Assembly: GCA_900291925.1 (NCBI GenBank)
Contig: UWYS01000017.1
Coordinates: 61,001 to 125,000, forward strand
Source of the DNA: Thecaphora thlaspeos
Taxonomy: Eukaryota > Basidiomycota > Ustilaginomycetes > Urocystidales > Glomosporiaceae
DNA: 64,000 nt
Direction: 5' to 3'
A program made the position numbers and the translations under genes. Below the pieces are notes generated by a model. That model saw only the letters and a list, made by a program, of their open reading frames with translations. It did not search any database and was not told the DNA's origin. Shown here one piece after another: positions 1 through 10,249 of this stretch (position 1 is the stretch's first letter; each line of letters begins with the position of its first letter).

Positions 1-3000
1 GGGCGCGATAGCGCGGCGCCGACGCGGCGGGACCCGTGGGGATCCCGTTGGCGTCGCGCGGCACCACGCCGCAGCGCTGCTGACTCTGGATGACCTGGAT
101 GATATCGGCCTTCTCCATGCTCTGAAACAGGTGCTCCTTGACCTGCTGGATGCCCAGCAGCGTCGTCTTGCTGAGAAAGTTGTCGCTGCAGAAGCGGTTG
201 GCCGCGACGTAGTTGCCGCGCCCCTGCATGTCCCACCACTTTGTGTAGGCGCGCAGGATGCCGAGCGCGTCGGAACGGAAGTCGGGCGGGCACCACTGGT
301 CCTTGATCGCGTCGGCCTCCTTCTTGAGGTGGACCGGCGCCATAAAGGGGTCACGGTTGGTGAGGATCGCGGCGAGCGAGAGGACCGGGTCGAGGCAGCG
401 GAAAAAGGCGCCGTAGAGGCACATTTTGCCCATCGGTGCGTCGACGGGAAGCTGGAGCAGCACGCGGCCGAGCGAAGTGAGGCTCTTGTTCACGTCGAGC
501 GCGCCGACCATCTTGAGCTTTTCCATTGCCGCCCAGACGCGCTCCGGCGCCGGAGGCTCGATGGCCGCCGCCAGCACGTCCTCGACCTCCATACCGGGGA
601 TGTCGAGCGCCTTGATGTGCATCACAACGTTGCTCAGGTCGACGCGCTTCATCTCGACCGTCTGGTTGGTGTTGAGCCTGTCGTAGCGCGCCTTGCTCAG
701 CACGCCGTAGTACTCGCCGGCGCGGTGGCGACCGGCACGTCCCGCGCGCTGGTTGAGGTTCGAGGTGCCGACCCAGGCCGAGACGAGGCTCGAGAGGTGG
801 CGCTCCGGGTCGAAGCGCTTTTCCTTTACGCGGCCCGTGTCGACGACGTAGACGACGTCCGGGATGGTGATGGACGTCTCGGCGATGTTGGTGGCGAGGA
901 TGATGCGGCGGATGCCCGGGTGGCGGACCGGCTCGAACACCGCCTGCTGGTCCTGGACCGGGATGGTCGAGTGCAGGATGTGGATCTCAAAGTGGTTACC
1001 GTTGTTGAAGTCGAGGCCCATCAGCGGGCGCTGGCGCGTCGGGTCCGACAAGATCTGATTAACGGCCTTGATCTCCTCCCAGCCGGGCAGGAAGACGAGC
1101 ACGTGGCCCTCCTCGGACGTCGAGAGGACGTAGGCAATCATCAGGGCGACGAGCGGGTAAGGAAGCTCGAGATCGTCGACCTGGTCGAGCAGGGGCTCGC
1201 CGCCGCCTTTGGCCATCGCCAGCATCGCCGACGACGACGATTGCTGTTGCTGCTGACGGACCATGCCGCCGCGCTGGTTGATCTCGCGCTCGAGGTACTC
1301 GCGGACATTCTTCTCGCGCCAAATCCAGCCGCCTTCGTTGGGCCCGAGCCGCATCGCCTGGAGCTGCTGGACGACCTCCTCGAGGTAGTGCTTCTCGACC
1401 GGGAAGCTGCGTCCGGGTACCTCGACGACGGGCGCCGGCCGACCGAGCGAGTCGGCAAAGTATTGCTGGAACAGCGTCGGGTTGATGGTGGCGCTCATCA
1501 GGATCACCTTGATCTCGCGCTTGCCCATCCGCTTGCGCTCGGCCAGCAGCCGCTTGATGACGACGAGCAACAGGTCGGTCTCGACGTCGCGCTCGTGGAC
1601 CTCGTCGATGATGACGTGGGTGATCGAGTCGAGGAAGCCGTTGGACGATTCGGCGTCGCCGAGCGCCGACTGGAGGCGGCGGAGGAAGACACCGGTGGTG
1701 CAGAAGGTGATCGAACCGTTGGGCTGCGGAAGCTTGGCGTCGAAGCGGACCTGGTAGCCGACGCTTTCGCCGAGCTTCTCGCCGCGCTCCTTGGCCACGC
1801 GCTCGGCCACGCTGATGGCGGCGATCCTGCGTGGCTGGGTGCAGATGACGTTGCACTCGCCGCCGCGGCCCTGGAGGATGTAGTCGTCGAACAGGATCTG
1901 CGGGATCTGGGTCGTCTTTCCGGATCCGGTCGCGGCCATGCAGATGGTGACCTGGTTGAGCTCGATTTTGACGAGCACATCGCTCTGCTTCTGCATCACG
2001 GGCAGCGAGGCGCGCTGATCACGCAGCTTGACGAGGCGGTCGTCGGAGTGGTAGGCCTCGAGGCGCTTCATTAGCTGCTCGGACTTTTGCTGGAGCACGT
2101 CGTCGGAGGCGCGCCGCTGGTTGTCGTAGCGGCGCGAGCGCTTCCGCGCCTCCTGCTGCTGGTCGTTGCCGTCGCCGCCGGCAGCGGTCGCTTGGGCTCC
2201 CTCGCCCGCCTGGAGACGGCCGGCGGTGCGCGGGCGCTTGGCGAAGATCTTGCTCTTGCGGACCTCATCGTAGATGAGGCGGACCTCGTCGTCGAGGTCG
2301 TCATTCATGGTAAAGTAGACGTGGGGCGCCATACCGAGGGGCGCGCCCGGCTTGTGAGTCGAGTCGAAGAGCTTCCAGAGCTGCGGGTCGGTGCTCTCGA
2401 GGTACTGGACCGTGTCGACGTAGCAATTGGCGGTGGCGGCCTTTTTGTTCTTGCCCCTGGCCATGCCGATCTCGGAGCCGCCGACGGTCATGGTGGCGGT
2501 CCAACCCTGCTGGACGGCGGCCTTGCGGCCCCTTGGCTGGGCGGTTGCTGCCTCGACGGTGAGGTCGGGCTTGCCGAAGCCGAAGCGGCGACAGTAGAAG
2601 TCCATGAACTCGCGCGCCCGCTCGGCGTCGAGGTCGGAGCCGTCGGAGAGCTTGGCGGTGATCTGGCTGCCGGACATGGTGGAGGCCATGTTGGCGGCGG
2701 CGGCGGCGCTAGGCTTGGGCGTCTTTGAGAGGAGGTCGCCCTGGTCCTGGAGGAAGAGGACGGCATGGAGGGCAGCCGTCTTTTCGGCCTCCTTGGCGGT
2801 CTTGGCGTCGCCATAGACAGACCAGCTGCGATCCGCATCGAGGACGAGGGTGGAACGGATGTTTTTGTCGCGGCGACCCTCTACGCGGCCCTCTTCGTTT
2901 TGGTATACGGGGGCCTGGCCGGTGAGGAGGAAGATGTAGTTTTGGATGGGGCTTTTTGGGTTCTCGAGCCACTGCTGCTTGACGCGGCCGCTCTCTACGA

Positions 3001-3334
3001 GGGCGACGTAGTAGTCCTTGACGTAGGCGAGCGTCTGGTAAGGTTGAGGCTGGGTGGGGAGAAACTTGGTCGACGAGGCGGCGGCGGCGGCGGAAGCTGG
3101 CGCGGAGGATAGACCCTTGCGGCCGCCCCTCCTGGCGGCGTTTGAGGAGGCGCCTCGACCGCCGCCTCGTCTTGATGAAAGGGCGGGAGCAGCACCACCA
3201 ACGCTGCTGCCATCGCCTTGACCCCATCTAGAGGCAGTGGAGGAAGCTGCTGGCTGAGAGGATGGGGCGGGGCCGTTGGAGGAAGAGTTGGCGGGCTTTG
3301 TGGCGCTACGCCATGTGCTTGACTGATGGGCCAT
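1..3334 (-). CDS. DExH-box RNA helicase with dsRNA-binding domains (DHX9/MLE-like), C-terminus cut by window edge
   Basis: ATP-dependent RNA helicase, reading from the ATG at 3334 (good context, GCCATCATGG) without a stop to the window edge, so about 1111 residues are present and the C-terminal HA2/OB-fold end is incomplete. After a Ser/Gly/Ala-rich N-terminus there is a degenerate dsRBD-like segment (about residues 85-195) and a clearer dsRBD (about 225-300, ending in a GKNKKAAT helix). The RecA core follows: motif I GSGKTT near 470, motif II DEVH near 575, motif III SAT near 614 and motif VI QRAGRAGR near 860. DEVH plus dsRBDs points to the DHX9/maleless group rather than to the Prp splicing helicases. 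No intron is needed. It is divergent from the FAD-binding protein at 4211. The exact orthologue is uncertain: DHX36- and DHX57-type proteins are alternatives. Confidence 0.85.
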   Translation of the reverse strand, partial: MAHQSSTWRSATKPANSSSNGPAPSSQPAASSTASRWGQGDGSSVGGAAPALSSRRGGGRGASSNAARRGGRKGLSSAPASAAAAASSTKFLPTQPQPYQTLAYVKDYYVALVESGRVKQQWLENPKSPIQNYIFLLTGQAPVYQNEEGRVEGRRDKNIRSTLVLDADRSWSVYGDAKTAKEAEKTAALHAVLFLQDQGDLLSKTPKPSAAAAANMASTMSGSQITAKLSDGSDLDAERAREFMDFYCRRFGFGKPDLTVEAATAQPRGRKAAVQQGWTATMTVGGSEIGMARGKNKKAATANCYVDTVQYLESTDPQLWKLFDSTHKPGAPLGMAPHVYFTMNDDLDDEVRLIYDEVRKSKIFAKRPRTAGRLQAGEGAQATAAGGDGNDQQQEARKRSRRYDNQRRASDDVLQQKSEQLMKRLEAYHSDDRLVKLRDQRASLPVMQKQSDVLVKIELNQVTICMAATGSGKTTQIPQILFDDYILQGRGGECNVICTQPRRIAAISVAERVAKERGEKLGESVGYQVRFDAKLPQPNGSITFCTTGVFLRRLQSALGDAESSNGFLDSITHVIIDEVHERDVETDLLLVVIKRLLAERKRMGKREIKVILMSATINPTLFQQYFADSLGRPAPVVEVPGRSFPVEKHYLEEVVQQLQAMRLGPNEGGWIWREKNVREYLEREINQRGGMVRQQQQQSSSSAMLAMAKGGGEPLLDQVDDLELPYPLVALMIAYVLSTSEEGHVLVFLPGWEEIKAVNQILSDPTRQRPLMGLDFNNGNHFEIHILHSTIPVQDQQAVFEPVRHPGIRRIILATNIAETSITIPDVVYVVDTGRVKEKRFDPERHLSSLVSAWVGTSNLNQRAGRAGRHRAGEYYGVLSKARYDRLNTNQTVEMKRVDLSNVVMHIKALDIPGMEVEDVLAAAIEPPAPERVWAAMEKLKMVGALDVNKSLTSLGRVLLQLPVDAPMGKMCLYGAFFRCLDPVLSLAAILTNRDPFMAPVHLKKEADAIKDQWCPPDFRSDALGILRAYTKWWDMQGRGNYVAANRFCSDNFLSKTTLLGIQQVKEHLFQSMEKADIIQVIQSQQRCGVVPRDANGIPTGPAASAPRYRA

Positions 3335-4210
3335 GATGGCGGACGGCTTTTTGGAAAGAGCAGGGGACAACGCAAGGGAGAGGCGGGAAGAGCGAGAGGT
3401 GCGACTGGGCGGGCGAAGGGCTGGCTGGCGTGGCTTTGAGGCGGTTATCGCTGCTGCTGCTGCTGCTGCTGATTTGGTTGCTCGTGAGGTCGTGGTTAGA
3501 GGTGGCGATGCATAGGAGCGTCCGCCTCTTCTTAGGAGGCAGGCGGGAAAGAGGGTGGCGAGGATGATGAAAGCGTGCGGGGTGGCGCAAGAGAAGCCAG
3601 TGTGGCGTGAGCGTCTGTCGGGTGGGTGCAATGTAATGTAGCGCGCGAGGAAGCTGTGGGATGCGAGGATCGTCTGGCTGTCCTAGGTGAGACGAGGAAT
3701 ACGAGAGGGGACGGAGGGGTGTGGGCAAGGTAGCGTTGGTGTCCGAGCGGAGTCAAGTGGAGTGGAAAAGGGGGGAAGGAGAGAAGGAGAGAAGGAGAGA
3801 AGAGGCGGCGGTGGCGGTGGTGCGGTGGTGGCGGCCAAGCGTGCCAACCAACAGGGCGCCTGCAAAATTTCCAAGCAAAGCCAGCGTGCGTGGGTGCGGC
3901 CAGGAGCGTCACGCGTGTGCTCGCCCATCGAAACGTCGGGAGACGGCAATCGGGACGCGGTAGCCACGCGCCAAGGTGCAAAGTGGTGCAAGCGTGAAGC
4001 ACGCACCACGATTCAAATTTAAGGCGTCTGTGCGGCAACAAAGCACCAAGCACCAAGCGCAATACGCATCTTCTCTTACTCTCTTACCCCCACGTCCCAC
4101 GTCCCCTTTCAGCGCCTCGCCCACGTACTCCGACTACTCTACAGCAGCCCGCCGTCGTTCTTTCCCTTGCTCCACCACACCTCTTCGCCCCCCCCCCCCC
4201 CCCCCCCACC
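3335..4210. promoter_or_regulatory. Divergent promoter region, helicase / FAD protein
   Basis: 876 bp between two divergent start codons. No convincing ORF. It holds purine-rich (GGAGAGAA-type) and CT-rich stretches and ends in a 20-C homopolymer just before the ATG at 4211. No specific factor site is claimed. Confidence 0.5.
4188..4207 (+). repeat. Poly-C homopolymer (20 C) abutting a start codon
   Basis: An uninterrupted run of 20 C followed by ACC and then ATG at 4211. It would lie in the 5' leader of the FAD-binding protein mRNA, three bases from the start codon. Length is likely polymorphic and prone to sequencing error. Confidence 0.9.
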
Positions 4211-6367
4211 ATGGCCCCCGTCGCCACATCCGCCACCATGGCTCGCCGCAAGCACACCGCTAACCCATCCTATCCTCACCCCGCCGCGCCCAGGTCCATC
4301 AGCGTGGCCATCATTGGCTCAGGCCTCACCGGCCTCGTCGCCACCTACCTCCTCACCTCCGATCTCGTACCGGCATTGTCCACAACATCCTCCTCCTCCT
4401 CCTCCTCAGCAGCGACACCACCGCCGTCCCCTGTCCGAGTGACGGTCGAGATCTTTGAGCGCTCCTCGACTTTGGGCATGGACAGCGCCAGCATCTCGCT
4501 CCCACTCAAGCTCGTCGACTCATGCCAAGCACAGCAACACCACCGCTACCACCACGCAAAGCAGCCAAACGGCCACAAACCTTCCTCTGTCACCGCCGCC
4601 GCCAACGGCACCGCCACCACCGCCACCACCACTGCATCCACCTCGCCCGCCAAGCCCAGGTCCATGCGCATCGACGTGCCCATGCGCGCCTTCACCGGCG
4701 GCTATTACCCCGAGCTCCTCGCCCTCTACCGCACCCTCGGCATCCGACTCAAGCGCAGCAACTTCACCTACTCCTTCGCCGCGCTCCCCGCCTCGTCCTC
4801 GTCGCGCGCTCCATCGCCTTCCGTGCTCTACAACGGAGCGTCTGGCCTGCGCGGCGTCAGCCTCCCCTCTTCTCTACGACGGCGCCATCAGCCATCGGAC
4901 GAGCCACCGTCTCACGTCCTCTTGTCCGACGCAAAAGGTACCAGGACATCCAAACAAACGACAGACGCCATGCTCCGTCCGCCGCTGCCACCACCGCCCT
5001 CGCTCCGCTACCGCATCGCATCAATCTCCAGCCACCTCCACGTCCTCTCCATCATATTCTCCTACTTCCACCTCCTTCTCCTTGCCCTATGGCACCACCA
5101 CCGCGGGCACACCGCCGACCCCACCCATCCCATCTACACCATGACGCTGCACCAGTTCGCCCTCGATCCGCTCCCGTCGTCGTCCGCCTTGGTCCGCTCC
5201 TTCCTCCGACTGTCGCCTTCCTTCCTCGACACGACAGTCGTTCCGCTCTTTAGCGCCGTCATGACGTGTTCCGCCGACTCCGTGCTACACAGCCCCGCCG
5301 CCGAGGTGCTCGACTACATCGCGCTCACCTTTGCAAAGGACCACTACGTGGTGCGAGATGGAGTGAAGCAGGTCGTGCAGCGCTTGCTCGTCAACCTCCC
5401 GCACCAAGGCGAGGGCGAGCCGATCAAGGGTCCGGACGCGGACGGCGACGCAAAACCGCAGAGCCGCGTCTGGACGTCGGCCCAGGTGCGCAAGATCCAG
5501 CATCGAGATGGCAAAGCGTACATTACCGCCTCGCATGGAAAGGGCGCCAATGGCGATGGTAGCGACGTCATCCCCACCCCTGTCTCGTCTACATCCGCGT
5601 CCGACACCGAAGCCGGTGCACACGACGACATGTCATCTCGCCGCAGCCCATCGACACAACCGACGGAAAGCCACGAAGACATCCGCGAACATGGCGGATA
5701 CGACCACCTGATCTTTGCGACACAGGCCAACCAGGCGTCCCGCTTCCTCGAGCAGTACATCCAGTCCCTTGGCTCTCCTTGCTCGTCGGCCGCGTCCGAT
5801 GTCAGAGAAACACCAAAGACGACGACGACACGAGAGGTGGCCAGACTATCCGAAATGTCGCAGCGTCTGCAGACGTTCAAGTACGAATCCAGTCTGGTCA
5901 TGAACCACACCGACGACACACTTTTACCACCTGATCGATCAGACTGGCGAGATTTGAACCTGATCTCACCAAGTATTCTCGATCCTAAGGGATTCAGCGC
6001 TACCCAAACGATGGCAACACACATTCTTCTTTCGACAGGTGACAAGACGGTATTGCAAACGACGAATCCACCCCCGTCACTACGTCCACGAAGTTGGCGA
6101 GTTCTTTCGGAATCTCATTTTGAGAGGATAACACTGGACGTCGCAGCCAAAAAGGCGCGGCAAGGGCTGTATACGAATGGAAACGTGGGTCATCTTCAAG
6201 GATCAAAGGAGCGAGGTGGGGTTGGTATTTGGGTGTGTGGAAGTTGGGCTAGTGGTATACCACTACTTGAAGGTTGTGTCGTTTCGGCTAGGTTGGTCGT
6301 TTTGGCTTTGTTGCAAGGGGAAGGCTTGCGACTGGAGGGTGGTGTACCTTGGTTGAAAAGAGGGTAG
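4211..6367 (+). CDS. FAD/NAD(P)-binding amine-oxidase-like protein
   Basis: 718-residue single-exon gene. Residues about 31-60 form a beta-alpha-beta dinucleotide fold (SVAIIGSGLTGLVATYLL, a GxGxxG variant), followed by the ERSSTLGMD segment that normally contacts the FAD ribose, then the MRAFTGGYYPELLALYRTLGI region typical of the COG2907-type flavin amine oxidase/desaturase-like family. A C-terminal GIWVCGSWASGIPLLEG segment looks like the second FAD contact. A hydrophobic stretch near residues 275-295 could be a membrane anchor. Long Ser/Thr/Ala-rich inserts are lineage-style low complexity. A second in-frame ATG at 4247 is a possible start. Substrate unknown. It is convergent with the RING gene, with 90 bp between stop codons. 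Confidence 0.72.
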   Translation: MAPVATSATMARRKHTANPSYPHPAAPRSISVAIIGSGLTGLVATYLLTSDLVPALSTTSSSSSSSAATPPPSPVRVTVEIFERSSTLGMDSASISLPLKLVDSCQAQQHHRYHHAKQPNGHKPSSVTAAANGTATTATTTASTSPAKPRSMRIDVPMRAFTGGYYPELLALYRTLGIRLKRSNFTYSFAALPASSSSRAPSPSVLYNGASGLRGVSLPSSLRRRHQPSDEPPSHVLLSDAKGTRTSKQTTDAMLRPPLPPPPSLRYRIASISSHLHVLSIIFSYFHLLLLALWHHHRGHTADPTHPIYTMTLHQFALDPLPSSSALVRSFLRLSPSFLDTTVVPLFSAVMTCSADSVLHSPAAEVLDYIALTFAKDHYVVRDGVKQVVQRLLVNLPHQGEGEPIKGPDADGDAKPQSRVWTSAQVRKIQHRDGKAYITASHGKGANGDGSDVIPTPVSSTSASDTEAGAHDDMSSRRSPSTQPTESHEDIREHGGYDHLIFATQANQASRFLEQYIQSLGSPCSSAASDVRETPKTTTTREVARLSEMSQRLQTFKYESSLVMNHTDDTLLPPDRSDWRDLNLISPSILDPKGFSATQTMATHILLSTGDKTVLQTTNPPPSLRPRSWRVLSESHFERITLDVAAKKARQGLYTNGNVGHLQGSKERGGVGIWVCGSWASGIPLLEGCVVSARLVVLALLQGEGLRLEGGVPWLKRG

Positions 6368-6457
6368 AAGGAAAAATATTCTCTTGATCGTTGTGTGGTA
6401 CAATGGGGTATGATTACAAGATGAGGTGCGGTGCGGGAATGGAACGGAACGGAGCGG

Positions 6458-7891
6458 TCAGAGCATCATTTCAACTTCTTTCTCTTCTTGGACATGTCCT
6501 ATGACGTGCTCTTCCGTCGTCATATCGAGTGCCTCTCCTGCTCCTCCTTGTCGTCCTGCCTCATCGAGGGACTTGCCCGATCTCCTGGGCATAGGTATCT
6601 CTACCCATCCTTCTTTCCTACACGTTGGACAATCGACCCACTTCCCCACTGTCCTTCCCTCCCCCTCCCCCTCCCCCTCCCCCTCCCCCTCTTCCTCCTC
6701 ATCGCTATTGATCGATACAACATTCTCCACCTTGATGGTCGTACATAGACAATCAAGATGTACCTGATGTCTACAAGGCTTGAGACGTATTAAACTCGTA
6801 GACATACCCTCCGTCTCGTCATTCAACGCCGTATGTTGATCCGTCGATCTCGTCGAGGGAGTTGGATAGCGAGGTAAACAAGCCGGAGCGTCACATCTCC
6901 ACCCTTTCGTCCTTTCTCGATACCGAACTTGATCCCGTAGGGTCGTCTTCTCTCCCCCTCCCGCCGCGGTGGGGTCAAGTGCAGCTCGACAAAATGGACA
7001 TGTCCACTGGCTAGGTGGCGTCTTTGCCAACCACTCTTTCAAACACCCCGCATGAAGCGTATGGTGACCTTGGCACGGGACGGCTACGACCGCTTCGTCT
7101 TTGCTCTTGTCGCCGCCTATCCACCATTCCGGCATATCTTCTTCCTGGTAGCTATCGAGACAGATGCCGCATCCTAGCAGAGCATCGGCCTCTTCCCCTC
7201 CTCCTGTCGTGGTGGTGTAAGGACCTATATCGCCCATTCCGAGTCTGGCCATGCGTGATCGTAGCTCGCCATCCGCACGTTCCAGCGCCTCGACGTACGA
7301 CTTGGCTCTGGCAGCGTCGGGTTGGTCTGGTTTAGAGGTGGGTGGTGATTGGGCAAAGTGGAGGTCGAGTAGGATCTGGAAAGGCGGTCCGGCGACGAGA
7401 CGCGGTGTTTCGTCGTCATCTACGATCCCTGCACCTGCAGTGGTGGAAGAGGGGGGCGGCGTATCGGGTGCAGGTCCACCAGGTGGACTGCCGGGAACGA
7501 CGTAGGCGATAGGCCAGGCTGTCGAGGTTGCCAAGTCGTAGATGAAGCTAAACGGCAGCGCCGAAGCGCCGAGCGGGACGAAGAGTGGGGCGCGCGGAAC
7601 GTATCCTGCTGGATGCGGGTGTGACGCTGTGTCAGAAGTGGTTTGTCCACCGCCCTGGCTCTGTCCATCCTGCTGCGTCGTGGTGGTGGTGGCGGCGCCG
7701 TTGCTGCTGTTGTTTGCCGCCTGCGTAGAGGAAGCGGCACTGTGTGGCAGCGGTACGGGGTGGAAGGCTAGCATGGCGGGACTGCCGTCTGGACCGGCGT
7801 AGGGAAGGCGGAAGTAGACGACAGACGCCCGATCGCGCTGCTGCTGACCGGTGCTGGGCCGGTCGGGCTGGTCGTCTGACTGAGATTGCAT
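6458..7891 (-). CDS. Double RING-type zinc-finger protein, probable E3 ubiquitin ligase
   Basis: About 477 residues from the first ATG of the frame (7891). The frame stays open upstream to a GTG at 8128 through a His/Asn repeat, so an upstream exon is possible. A canonical RING-H2 lies near residues 236-300: CGICLDSYQ, then HHTLHAGCLKEWL, then CPFC. A second cysteine/histidine cluster follows: CDAPAC, then CRHQVHLDCLC, then CPTCRKEGW. It is separated from the first by about 40 residues and carries an acidic Glu/Gly repeat in its middle. The N-terminus is Ser/Pro/Gln-rich. RING proteins of this kind transfer ubiquitin from E2 enzymes; the substrate is unknown. Confidence 0.75.
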   Translation of the reverse strand: MQSQSDDQPDRPSTGQQQRDRASVVYFRLPYAGPDGSPAMLAFHPVPLPHSAASSTQAANNSSNGAATTTTTQQDGQSQGGGQTTSDTASHPHPAGYVPRAPLFVPLGASALPFSFIYDLATSTAWPIAYVVPGSPPGGPAPDTPPPSSTTAGAGIVDDDETPRLVAGPPFQILLDLHFAQSPPTSKPDQPDAARAKSYVEALERADGELRSRMARLGMGDIGPYTTTTGGGEEADALLGCGICLDSYQEEDMPEWWIGGDKSKDEAVVAVPCQGHHTLHAGCLKEWLAKTPPSQWTCPFCRAALDPTAAGGGEKTTLRDQVRYRERTKGWRCDAPACLPRYPTPSTRSTDQHTALNDETEGMSTSLIRLKPCRHQVHLDCLCTTIKVENVVSINSDEEEEGEGEGEGEGEGRTVGKWVDCPTCRKEGWVEIPMPRRSGKSLDEAGRQGGAGEALDMTTEEHVIGHVQEEKEVEMML

Positions 7892-8188
7892 CTGGCGTCG
7901 CTTGCGGTGGTTGTGGTTGTGGTTGTGGTTGTGGTTGTGGTGGTGGTGGTGGTGGACAAGGAAGGACGAGGCTCGAGACGGGGTGCGCGTGCGAGAAGGG
8001 GTCTGGCCCCGGAGATTAGCGCACCCGGTGCCTGTCGGGCCGGAACGCCGGACCTCCACTTGACTTTCCCCACACAGCCTCTGCGTGGAAGCGTTTGAAA
8101 GAAATAGAATATTCCAGCAGCCAGCCACAGCGCCCCAACCAGTCGTCAGCGTGCCAGCCGCTGGCCATTATTCGCGCACTCTCATCAC

Positions 8189-8221
<33 letters not shown>

Positions 8222-9829
8222 CATCCGTCGACAAGTGACGATACACGACGCACGGCGACGCGGCCATCTAGAACGCGTGCACAAGTCATTCAACACTCTG
8301 AGCGTGTCGCCCCCTCTTCCTCTTGTCCAGTCTCGCCGCCCTTTTTGTCGGCGTATTCCGGGCAGCACGGCGACAGCCCACGCTCCAACAGCCGACACGC
8401 TGATATACAATGCACGGCCGCCGAGTATTGTGTACCCTGACTTGTACGTAATCAGGCTGCCTGCACAGCCCAGCACCCTTTTTGTACCAAGCCTTTTGAT
8501 TCCGCTTTTTCTCTCTATCACGCCATTATCAAGAGAGGTCTCTGTAAGCTTGACGCGAGCGAAAAGCTCACGCCGCAACTGGACTCAAGGAGACTTCGGC
8601 CGTATGGTTCGTTACGCCGGCCCGTCGCCACCTTCCTTTTCTGTCAAAAGCAACGCACGCCGGCATTGCGCCTGTAGGCTGGCCGCTGCCGAGTTGCTGG
8701 TGGGCGAGATCAAGAGTGGAGCCAGCACCCTCTCTACAAATCCGCACAGCAAAGCAATGAGTCTGGACCGAAACGCTGACCGAAGCCCTCTTCAAACGGA
8801 CTGGCGATGAAAGGTTTGTAGATACGACGTTCCATGCATCCACGTTTAGAGCACAAAGCTCTTGCACGGCGAGAGGGAGACGCCGTGCCTTAGACCTATG
8901 TGAATAGCGGAATAGCGTCGGATAAAAACCTCAGCGGCTTGAGCTAGTCTGGGTGGGAACGGCGTGTAAGAGGGAGAAGAGAAAAGTCTATGTGATGCGT
9001 CGGAAAGCCATCAAAGGTAGTGAGTGGGTCACCTGTGTGTGACTTGTGCGTGTGCGTGCCAAAACCAAGATGAATCTTGGGCCGGTCAGCCTGGCGTGAC
9101 TCGACACTGAATCACACGAGATTCGGCAGGCTTCGCCCACCCACCAGCTCAGGTGGCGACAGTTGACATGGCAATGGTCTAGGCGTTTGCCGCCATGATT
9201 TCGGCGAACTGGTCCAAGAGTCGAACGCCCGCCAGCAAACCAGCGCCTGTCTCAAAGTGGGGGATCCAGTCGATGTGGAGTGACGAGTAGTATTGATCAT
9301 GGCAGCGAAGGGTGGTGGGAAGTGTAGAAGATAGATGTCAAGGATGGTTGGATTCCAGCTCGACGATGATGCCCAGGAGCGTCTATTTGTACATTAGACG
9401 GTCCCCAGCAATCCCACAAGCATGCCTTGCGTCTAGGCCTGGTGGTAGCAGCTCCCACGGCGAGTCGGCGACTCACCGCAGCCCGATCGGTCCGATCGCA
9501 TCGGGCTCAGATCCGATGCGGCCGATCGCCAACAGGAAGGAGCCGAAATACGAGGTGAGTGAGTAGCATCTCGGCCCCACATCCCGACCGGCTGATGTGC
9601 CGCCTGATAAGATGGGCGTAGACTACAGTGGCACAACAGGGAGCAGAGCGGGAAGGGTTGGGCAGAAAGCCATAAAGAGAGGCCCTTGGGCGCTTCCTTC
9701 CTCTTCTCCTTAAACTCATCGATCCAACGCTTCTACCTCCCGCCTCTCGCCCTTTGTCACTGGCCGCTTACGCCTCAAGACCAATCACGCTTTTCAAGCC
9801 TTCCAGACTCTACAGGCCGCTCGCAGAGA
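7892..9829. other. Gene-poor spacer
   Basis: About 1.9 kb with no supported gene. It contains a GGTTGT/GGT repeat at about 7904-7954, a 29-bp CT dinucleotide repeat at 8191-8219, and, from about 9100 on, sequence resembling the 5' flank of the secreted-protein copy at 13751. Open frames here are low-complexity. Confidence 0.5.
8191..8219. repeat. (CT)n microsatellite
   Basis: 29 bp of perfect CT dinucleotide repeat upstream of the RING gene. Confidence 0.95.
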
Positions 9830-10249
9830 ATGAAGTGCAACGTCGCCTTCCTCGCCTTCTCTCTCCTCTTCGTTCCTTCTGCGATGCTCACAGAAACGAC
9901 TTCCAAGTCCTACAAAATCAAGGGCATCGGTAAAGCCGCATGCATATTGGAAACGGAAAATAATAAGTTTGTTAGCTGTTCCTTAAACTTCATCTTCGAC
10001 AGCGAGACCACACGAAAGGGATGGAACTTCTATACGACGTTGGGCGGCGTTCGTAAACCTATCTTGAGCGACTGGGCTAGGGAAGCGGTCAACTCCACCC
10101 TTGTGGAGCACGACCATAGTAGATACGTTGCTGATGAGCAGCTTTTCATGAAAGCCTGTATCGATGTATGCACTTATATCTATTACGGATATCATGGCGT
10201 CTTGAGTGAGTTCAAAAGCAGCGACAAGCACGTTCCTGGTGCAACGTGA
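9830..10249 (+). CDS. Small secreted cysteine protein, copy 1 of 3
   Basis: 139 residues starting at the MKCNVAF methionine; the frame is open 48 codons further upstream, but the paralogues align from this Met. A signal peptide of about 20 residues is followed by a short mature protein with four cysteines in the family pattern: ACILE, SCSLNF and ACIDVC. It shares KSYKIKGIGKAACILE, KGWNFYTTL, LSDWA and the C-terminal LSEFKSSDKH with the copies at 12507 and 13751. A TATA-like CATAAAG lies at about 9671. I recognise no known family. An effector-like or cell-surface role is only inferred from size, secretion and local duplication. Confidence 0.7.
   Translation: MKCNVAFLAFSLLFVPSAMLTETTSKSYKIKGIGKAACILETENNKFVSCSLNFIFDSETTRKGWNFYTTLGGVRKPILSDWAREAVNSTLVEHDHSRYVADEQLFMKACIDVCTYIYYGYHGVLSEFKSSDKHVPGAT

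Noticed and set aside
131..2074. 647-codon open frame on the + strand
   Set aside because: Antisense to the DExH helicase, whose motifs are clear on the minus strand. GC-rich codon use leaves the opposite strand open.
7892..8128. Extension of the RING protein to 8128
   Set aside because: The codon at 8128 is GTG and the extra sequence is His/Asn microsatellite. The first ATG is at 7891.
8085..8810. 241-codon open frame upstream of the RING gene
   Set aside because: Driven by the CT repeat, with no protein-like composition or recognised motif.
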